Positions 59,500-64,000 of a stretch of 64,000 nt of DNA are shown piece after piece. This DNA comes from Thermogemmatispora sp042408735. GTDB lineage: Bacteria; Chloroflexota; Ktedonobacteria; Ktedonobacterales; Ktedonobacteraceae. The notes beneath the pieces were generated by a model that was not told where the DNA came from, searched no databases, and was given only the letters and a program-made list of their open reading frames with translations. A program made the position numbers and the translations under genes. Each line of letters starts with the position of its first letter. The first letter of the stretch is position 1. The stretch spans positions 33,591 to 97,590 of the forward strand of contig NZ_JBHOQV010000146.1 of NCBI RefSeq assembly GCF_042408735.1, written 5' to 3'.

Positions 59500-59787
59500 T
59501 GCTTACTTGCCTCCCTTGAAGGTATCACACAATGCAGGGCAGAACGAGAAGTGAGAGCCTGAGAGAATCGGTCAGTTGGTTGCCAGCCGGGGCGGCCTTC
59601 AACCTGGGTAAGGCAGACCAACCTAACCGGACCTTGACGGTCATTGCAGCGACCAGCGGAGGACTGGCCGGCAAGGTCTGCTCATCAACTCTGCTGCTAA
59701 GCTAAGCGCTGGGCCGGAGCGGTCGCTCCAGGCCGCCCGGTCCAGCTCAACGGAATCTGACATACAAGCCAGCGGGCTTCTTGCTGG

Positions 59788-60795
59788 CTAGCTGGGAGTA
59801 GGATTCCTCCTTCTGACAACGCCACGTCGACGGGCGGAAGCGCTGCGCAGATGACGGCGCGAGGCGCTCGGGCCATTGCGCAGGGCGAGTTCGCCCGAGA
59901 GAGCTGGCTGCACCTCTTGTGAATCGATGCTTTCCTTGAGGCTATTCTGGCCTCGTTGCTCACTCTGCTCTGCTCCCTTAGAGCCAGAGGGAACCGAGAG
60001 GGGGCTAAGGGGGCCCGTGACCAGATAGTACTGGATGGCTATGATGATGGAGCCGACGGCCCAGTAGAGAGCCAGGCCAGCGGGAAAGCTCCAGGCGATG
60101 AAGAGGGTGAGCACAGGCATGGCCCAGGTCATGACCTTCATCGTCATCTGCTGGGCAGCCAGAGCATCGGAGGGATTGGAGCCAGAGGAAGGGGTCGCAG
60201 CCTGCATGCGGTTGTTGCGGGACTGGGTCAGATAGAGCTGAACGAAGGTCGCCAGCGCAGCCAGGATTGGCAAAATGTGGGTCGGATCGGGGAGTGCCAG
60301 CGACAGGTGCCAGGCTGGATTAATGAAAGTGAGCCAGTCGAGGTTGACGTTGGGGAAATGGCTGAACTTCGGCAGGAAAGGATAGATAAAGCCATTGAGC
60401 CGCTCCAACCCCTGATTCCCCTTCAGCGCAGCGTCGTCGATGACCGCCCGGAAGGCGAAGTATAGCCCATAGAGCACTGGCAGCTGCAGGAGTAGTGGCA
60501 GGCAGCCAGAGTAAGGACTGATATTGTAGCGTTTATATAGCTCCTGGGTTGCCTCCAGTTGCGCGCGCGGATCGTCCCTGAAGTGCTCACGAATGCGGCT
60601 GATCTCTGGCTGCAGCTCCTGCATCGCCTTGGCCGACTTCAACTGCTGCAGTGTCAGCGGGAAGAGAAGCAGGCGGATGATGATCGTCAAGACGATGATC
60701 GACAGGCCGAAATCGCCAAAGAGGTAGTATAGCAGCATCAATACGTTGAAGATTGGCTGCGTAAAGACAACGTTGATGAAATCACTGATCCCCAC
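59788..60795 (-). CDS. yidC: Membrane protein insertase YidC/Oxa1
   Basis: A 335-residue Oxa1-type insertase without the large periplasmic domain of Gram-negative YidC, as in single-membrane bacteria. Spans are at about 15-45, 104-125 (SGCLPLLLQLPVLYGLYFAF), 165-180, 220-245 and 250-270; the conserved Arg lies in VLTIIIRLLLFPLTLQQLKSAKAMQ, which starts the hydrophilic groove. Residues after 280 form a basic Ser/Arg-rich tail that could contact the ribosome. GTG 60795 follows AGGAG seven bases upstream. It lies directly downstream of yidD and rnpA. Confidence 0.96.
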   Translation of the reverse strand: MGISDFINVVFTQPIFNVLMLLYYLFGDFGLSIIVLTIIIRLLLFPLTLQQLKSAKAMQELQPEISRIREHFRDDPRAQLEATQELYKRYNISPYSGCLPLLLQLPVLYGLYFAFRAVIDDAALKGNQGLERLNGFIYPFLPKFSHFPNVNLDWLTFINPAWHLSLALPDPTHILPILAALATFVQLYLTQSRNNRMQAATPSSGSNPSDALAAQQMTMKVMTWAMPVLTLFIAWSFPAGLALYWAVGSIIIAIQYYLVTGPLSPLSVPSGSKGAEQSEQRGQNSLKESIDSQEVQPALSGELALRNGPSASRRHLRSASARRRGVVRRRNPTPS

Positions 60796-60827
60796 GGGAT
60801 TTCTCCTGCCTTCCTCGATCTTGCCTA

Positions 60828-61052
60828 CTAGCCCAGGCGCTCAGGAACCGGGTCATAGAGGTCTCCATGATAGAACGGGTGACAGCGCGCCAGGCGTTTC
60901 GCCGTTAGCCAGCCCCCGCGGATCAGCCCAAAGCGCTGGATCGCCTCGTATCCGTACTGTGAACATGACGGAACAAAACGGCACGAGGGGGGCAAGATGA
61001 CGGAAAAGGTGCGCTGATAAACACGAATCAGAAACAAAGCAACGTATTTCAC
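60828..61052 (-). CDS. yidD: Membrane protein insertion efficiency factor YidD
   Basis: A 74-residue protein with the YidD signature: ALFLIRVYQRTFSVILPPSCRFVPSCSQYGYEAI, then FGLIRGGWLTAKRLARCHPF and a C-terminal DPVP. Three cysteines at the family positions and an amphipathic N-terminus are present. It assists YidC-mediated insertion at the membrane surface. The start is GTG 61052, two bases after the rnpA stop, so translation is coupled to rnpA. Confidence 0.95.
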   Translation of the reverse strand: MKYVALFLIRVYQRTFSVILPPSCRFVPSCSQYGYEAIQRFGLIRGGWLTAKRLARCHPFYHGDLYDPVPERLG

Positions 61053-61054
61053 GG

Positions 61055-61450
61055 CTATCGACCTTTACGGACACTCCCCGCCGGGCGCTGTCGCCCAGAC
61101 GTCTCGTCGGCCAGCAGCAACCGCGCTCGGCGTAAAAGAACCTGCAGCTCGGCCTTCAACGTTTGAAGATCGGCCTCAAGCGCTGCGTGCCTGGGAATCA
61201 GCACGAGGTCCACGCCACGCAGCCGAGGCAGGCAAGGTCGGATGGCCTCACTGAGCAGGCGTTTGAGGCGATTGCGTCGCGTTGCCAACTTGAAGCTGCG
61301 CCGACTCACCACGAAGCCGACGCGGACGTGTTCGCTCTCCGTCGGTGCCCAGGCGAGGACCAACAACTTGGAGGCAACGCTTCTTCCCTGCTGCCTGATC
61401 CGCTGAAAATCGCGGCTTCTACGCAGGCGCAGTTCGCGTCTTAAGGCCAC
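61055..61450 (-). CDS. rnpA: Ribonuclease P protein component
   Basis: The protein subunit that joins RNase P RNA to mature tRNA 5' ends. The core is complete: ELRLRRSRDFQRIRQQGRS, RVGFVVSRRSFKLATRRNRLKRLLSEA (the RNR signature) and DLVLIPRHAAL. The frame is open to ATG 61594, but those 48 residues are not family-like. GTG 61450 begins exactly at the domain (131 residues) with AGGA close upstream. It follows rpmH by 164 bases and precedes yidD by two, the classic rpmH-rnpA-yidD-yidC-jag order. Confidence 0.94.
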   Translation of the reverse strand: MALRRELRLRRSRDFQRIRQQGRSVASKLLVLAWAPTESEHVRVGFVVSRRSFKLATRRNRLKRLLSEAIRPCLPRLRGVDLVLIPRHAALEADLQTLKAELQVLLRRARLLLADETSGRQRPAGSVRKGR

Positions 61451-61614
61451 TGTTCCTGTAACTTTGGATCTATCAGCTTCACCACAAGGTGAGAGAGAGC
61501 GCGCGCCATGAGTGACACCCCTGGGAAGGGAGCTGCCGCTGCCCGCCTGCCTGCCTATAGACAGCCAATTGGTGTTGTCGAGGCGGGCCGGCATGGGGCC
61601 GCCAGCGCTGAGCG

Positions 61615-61749
61615 CTAGACTGTCAGGCGCCAGCGGCCCTTGAGGCGGCGAGCCTTCAGCACGCGCCGACCGGCGCGCGTCGCCATGCGTTTCAAAAAGC
61701 CGTGTTCCCGCTTGCGGGGGATGCGCTTCGGTTGCCAGGTACGTTTCAT
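61615..61749 (-). CDS. rpmH: 50S ribosomal protein L34
   Basis: A 44-codon gene reading MKRTWQPKRIPRKREHGFLK and then RMATRAGRRVLKARRLKGRWR with a short LTV end, the standard bL34 sequence. It is too short for most ORF filters. A perfect-consensus promoter lies about 45 bases upstream. GAGGGG (61759-61754) precedes the ATG. It is the first gene of the rnpA-yidD-yidC group. Confidence 0.97.
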   Translation of the reverse strand: MKRTWQPKRIPRKREHGFLKRMATRAGRRVLKARRLKGRWRLTV

Positions 61750-61787
61750 AAACCCCTCGTTCTCTTCCACTAAAGGATGTCTTGTAG

Positions 61788-61817
61788 ATTATAGCGGGTA
61801 GCGATCCTGGCTGTCAA
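61788..61817 (-). promoter_or_regulatory. rpmH promoter
   Basis: On the minus strand a fully consensus pair, TTGACA (61817-61812) and TATAAT (61793-61788), with an 18-base spacer. This is the strongest promoter in the window and presumably drives rpmH-rnpA-yidD-yidC. Confidence 0.8.
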
Positions 61818-61902
61818 TGACGGGGGAGGCAAGGCAAGTTTCTTTTTCTTGGTGCCTGGTGCCGCTGCCTCCCCGTCTCTCTCGTCTTCTCTGGCCTCCT
61901 GA

Positions 61903-62586
61903 TTAAGAGGTTTTGAAGCGCAGCAGCACGCGGCCCAGCTTGATCTCGTCGTTGTCGTGAAGCGGCGTAGGCGTTTTAGGGGCCAGGCGCTGCCGATTCA
62001 GGAAGGTGTAGTTGGTGCTATTCTCGTCCTCGATCATGTACTGGCCGTTCTGGACGAAGATGCGTGCGTGCATGCGCGAGACGCCGCCCTCCTCGCCTCC
62101 ATGAGGCGTGAGGTCGATATCGGGAAAGATGTTGCTGACCGCGTCTTCGCGCCCAATCAGGATGTTGTCCTTCCCGCTGATGTCGAACTCCTGGTTGTCC
62201 GCCTCGACGATCAGGCGGGCATGCAGGGTTGAACCGCCTGGGGCCGGAGTGGGAGCGGGGGCGGGCGCAGGGCTAGAGGCCACCGGGGCTGGTGAGGCTA
62301 CCGGGGCGGCGGGGGCCACGTTAGGGGCGCTCACTGCCGCTGGTGCCCCCAGCAGGCTGACGCCACAGGTAGAACAGAAAGCCTCGCCCTGGGGATTCTG
62401 CGCGCCACACGAGGGGCAGATCTGCATACCTGGCTGGGCAGCTCCGCTGGGAGCTGCCGGAGCTGGAGCCGCCGGGGCTGGAGCCGCCGGGGCTGCCGGG
62501 GCTGCCGCGCTCAACGGCTCTCCGCATTCGTCGCAAAATGCCGAACCATCAGGGTTCTCGTGACCCAGCGAACAATAAACTGGCAT
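61903..62586 (-). CDS. Zinc-ribbon and FHA-domain protein
   Basis: A 227-residue protein with two zinc ribbons (CSLGHENPDGSAFCDECG, about 5-22, and CPSCGAQNPQGEAFCSTCG, about 57-75). They are joined by Ala/Pro repeats, and a second Ala/Pro linker follows. A C-terminal FHA domain (about 120-225) contains NILIGREDA, GVSRMHARIFVQNGQYMIEDENSTNYTFLN and NDEIKLGRVLLRF. The Arg, Ser and Asn residues that contact phosphothreonine are present. No membrane span. It probably docks on a kinase substrate; the VWA gene 156 bases upstream may be its partner, as FHA-VWA pairs are common in such bacteria. Confidence 0.88.
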   Translation of the reverse strand: MPVYCSLGHENPDGSAFCDECGEPLSAAAPAAPAAPAPAAPAPAAPSGAAQPGMQICPSCGAQNPQGEAFCSTCGVSLLGAPAAVSAPNVAPAAPVASPAPVASSPAPAPAPTPAPGGSTLHARLIVEADNQEFDISGKDNILIGREDAVSNIFPDIDLTPHGGEEGGVSRMHARIFVQNGQYMIEDENSTNYTFLNRQRLAPKTPTPLHDNDEIKLGRVLLRFKTS

Positions 62587-62742
62587 AAGTCTACTCTCCT
62601 CCTCTAATCCGGTGTTTCCCCTGAAGCACGCCTTCTCGCCTCTGCGCGCGTCGCCGCAGTAGCGCGGGCGGGGGCATCTTCAGCTAGTCCTCCCGTGCTG
62701 TTCTGCCCTCTTGTCTGTTTGTTTGCTTGCTTGCTATTGGGA

Positions 62743-63981
62743 TCAGGGCAGAATATCATCCAGGCGTTGTGTCAGCTTCCTTGTCTTGTTGCCGATTGAT
62801 TTGACCTGCTCCTGAGAAATCTGCTGTCCTTTGCTGATCTGCTCCAGGGCCGCCTGGGTCTCCTCGTCAAGAATGCGCGTGACGTTGGGGGCCAGGCGAG
62901 TAGTTACCTTGCCTGTGCGCTTATATTCATCCAGGACGCGCGTCACCAGGCGCTGGGCGTTGGCCTTCTCGGCGAAATTCATGACACGCGCGTTCACCTG
63001 GGCAGCCAGGTTGGAATCGGTGGTGAACGTCACCTTAATATCTTCACGAATGCGCTCGCCCACCAGATTGGCGATTGGGACATCGTAAGAAAGCTCGGCC
63101 TGGGCAATGCGGAAGAGGCCCGCCGGGCGCGGGTCGATGAGCAATTCGACCAGCACGGCCTGGGGCGTCTCCTTCTCCAGGTCGCCCAGGGGAATGACAA
63201 CCTGGCGGTCAGAGAGCACCGATTGGCCGAACTCGCTGATGATGGGCAGGACCTTGACGGCCTTTTTCGGAGTGACGCCCGTGGGCAGGCGCAGAGTGAG
63301 GACGGCGTTGCGCACGGCTACGGCCACCGCGCTTTGCACCTGTTGCTGGAAAATGCTCATGGCGTCGGCGGGATTCCTGATGAACTCCGCCGGCATTCCC
63401 CCACTGAGCTGACCGATGTCGTCCAGCAGGCTCTCGTCCCAGTCTTGCCCGATGCCCAGCGGATAGATGGCGATTCCCGCGGCGGCTGCTTCGCGGGCAA
63501 GCTGGCGACAGCGATCTGAGTCGCCGTAGGTGACCCCATCCGTCAAAAGAATCATGCGATTGACGGTGTTGGGGAAGCTGTAGCGCCGCAGCTCGTTGAG
63601 GCCCTGGATCATGCCCAGCGACATTGTGGTGCCGCCGCCGTCGCGGATGCGGTCGATGGCCGCCTTCATGCCGATTTTGTCTTGGGCCGGCATAGAGGGG
63701 ATAATCACCTGGGCGGTGTCGTCGAAGACGATGACCGAGACGTAGTCGGTCGGCTCCAGGTGGTCGATGACCATCTTGACCGCCTCTTTGACGTTGTACA
63801 GCTTGGCCCCTTTCATGGAGCCAGAATGGTCCAATACCAGGGCAAAATTCAGGGGCAGACGGACCTGGGCCATCATCTCGGTGGGCTTGGCCTCCAGCAG
63901 GACATAGGCGAGCTGGCTCCCACCGGTGACCGGCATGTAGTCCTTCCCCAGCTGATACGCCAGCACTACCTCACCAGGCAT
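62743..63981 (-). CDS. VWA-domain protein
   Basis: A 412-residue soluble protein with a von Willebrand A domain (about 45-215) and an intact MIDAS site: DHSGSMKG (Asp51, Ser53, Ser55), GGGTTMSLG and LLTDGVTYGDSD. A beta-rich region (about 220-320; PQAVLVELLIDPRPAGLFRIAQAEL) and a helical C-terminus follow. There is no signal peptide. AAAGGAG lies ten bases before the ATG, close to the right window edge. It is first in a likely unit with the zinc-ribbon FHA gene. Proteins of this type often work with phosphorylation-linked stress systems; the role here is not known. Confidence 0.88.
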   Translation of the reverse strand: MPGEVVLAYQLGKDYMPVTGGSQLAYVLLEAKPTEMMAQVRLPLNFALVLDHSGSMKGAKLYNVKEAVKMVIDHLEPTDYVSVIVFDDTAQVIIPSMPAQDKIGMKAAIDRIRDGGGTTMSLGMIQGLNELRRYSFPNTVNRMILLTDGVTYGDSDRCRQLAREAAAAGIAIYPLGIGQDWDESLLDDIGQLSGGMPAEFIRNPADAMSIFQQQVQSAVAVAVRNAVLTLRLPTGVTPKKAVKVLPIISEFGQSVLSDRQVVIPLGDLEKETPQAVLVELLIDPRPAGLFRIAQAELSYDVPIANLVGERIREDIKVTFTTDSNLAAQVNARVMNFAEKANAQRLVTRVLDEYKRTGKVTTRLAPNVTRILDEETQAALEQISKGQQISQEQVKSIGNKTRKLTQRLDDILP

Positions 63982-64000
63982 AGTCTATCAGCTCCTTTCA

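Noticed and set aside
61750..61902. Replication origin beside rpmH
   Set aside because: rpmH often neighbours dnaA/oriC, but there is no dnaA and no cluster of DnaA boxes here. The single perfect TTATCCACA in the window (34552-34560) is inside a kinase gene.

Overview
This is a GC-rich (about 60%) bacterial chromosome segment with no phage, insertion-sequence or CRISPR signature. The gene content is that of a single-membrane bacterium: PdxS/PdxT vitamin B6 synthesis, RNase J, SpoIIIE/FtsK, a Jag-YidC-YidD-RnpA-RpmH block, lipobox lipoproteins and no outer-membrane proteins. Long proline/glutamine-rich linkers, zinc-ribbon plus FHA or AIM24 proteins, and an FHA-ABCG fusion are also present. 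The best fit is a Chloroflexota member of the Ktedonobacteria (Thermogemmatispora-like). That placement is an inference from gene content and style, not from a marker-gene comparison.

Layout. 0.6-1.3 kb: MazEF/PemK-type toxin-antitoxin pair behind a near-consensus promoter. 1.8-3.6 kb: pdxS and pdxT, separated by a terminator-like hairpin. 3.8-6.8 kb: GNAT-like gene coupled to an AAA-R3H (Ycf45-like) ATPase. 7.3-14.6 kb: ilvA, an FHA-ABC transporter, coaBC and a small coiled-coil protein. 15.6-19.8 kb: AIM24 protein, then on the minus strand a MEDS sensor, a small membrane protein, a NUDIX hydrolase and a URO-D-family protein. 20.2-24.5 kb (minus): histidine kinase, response regulator and secreted metallopeptidase in one tight operon. 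24.7-32.4 kb: trmD, ftsK, RNase J with a structured leader, and an acyl-CoA dehydrogenase. 33.0-40.2 kb: tRNA-Thr, then a six-gene operon (response regulator, kinase, DUF5666-like lipoprotein, HlyD/MacA adaptor, MacB-type ATPase, permease) preceded by a predicted three-way-junction RNA. 40.7-45.4 kb: secreted phosphoesterase and the allF/allG (fdrA/ylbE) pair. 45.8-50.2 kb: tRNA-Lys, a possible noncoding RNA, a receiver-only regulator, a YtxH protein, an AhpD-like gene with an in-frame UGA, and tRNA-Phe. 50.5-54.2 kb: flavoprotein, HdrC-like ferredoxin and membrane cytochrome-like module. 54.5-64 kb (minus): FG-GAP-like membrane protein, rarA, a PfkB kinase, jag-yidC-yidD-rnpA-rpmH, an FHA protein and a VWA protein.

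The most important observation is at 48,264-48,917. A carboxymuconolactone-decarboxylase/AhpD-family gene is interrupted by one in-frame UGA exactly where the second cysteine of the family's CxxC-x3-His redox motif belongs. A hairpin fitting the bacterial SECIS model begins six bases after the UGA. The two apparent ORFs are therefore most simply one selenoprotein (Cys-His-Tyr-Sec). The second most interesting element is the nested three-way-junction inverted repeat at 33,512-33,636, just upstream of a two-component/efflux operon and bracketed by an 11-bp direct repeat.

Start codons were chosen from ribosome-binding sites and family lengths, so several differ from the longest ORF. GTG or TTG starts are frequent here (yidC, yidD, jag, rnpA, rnj, the NUDIX gene, allG).
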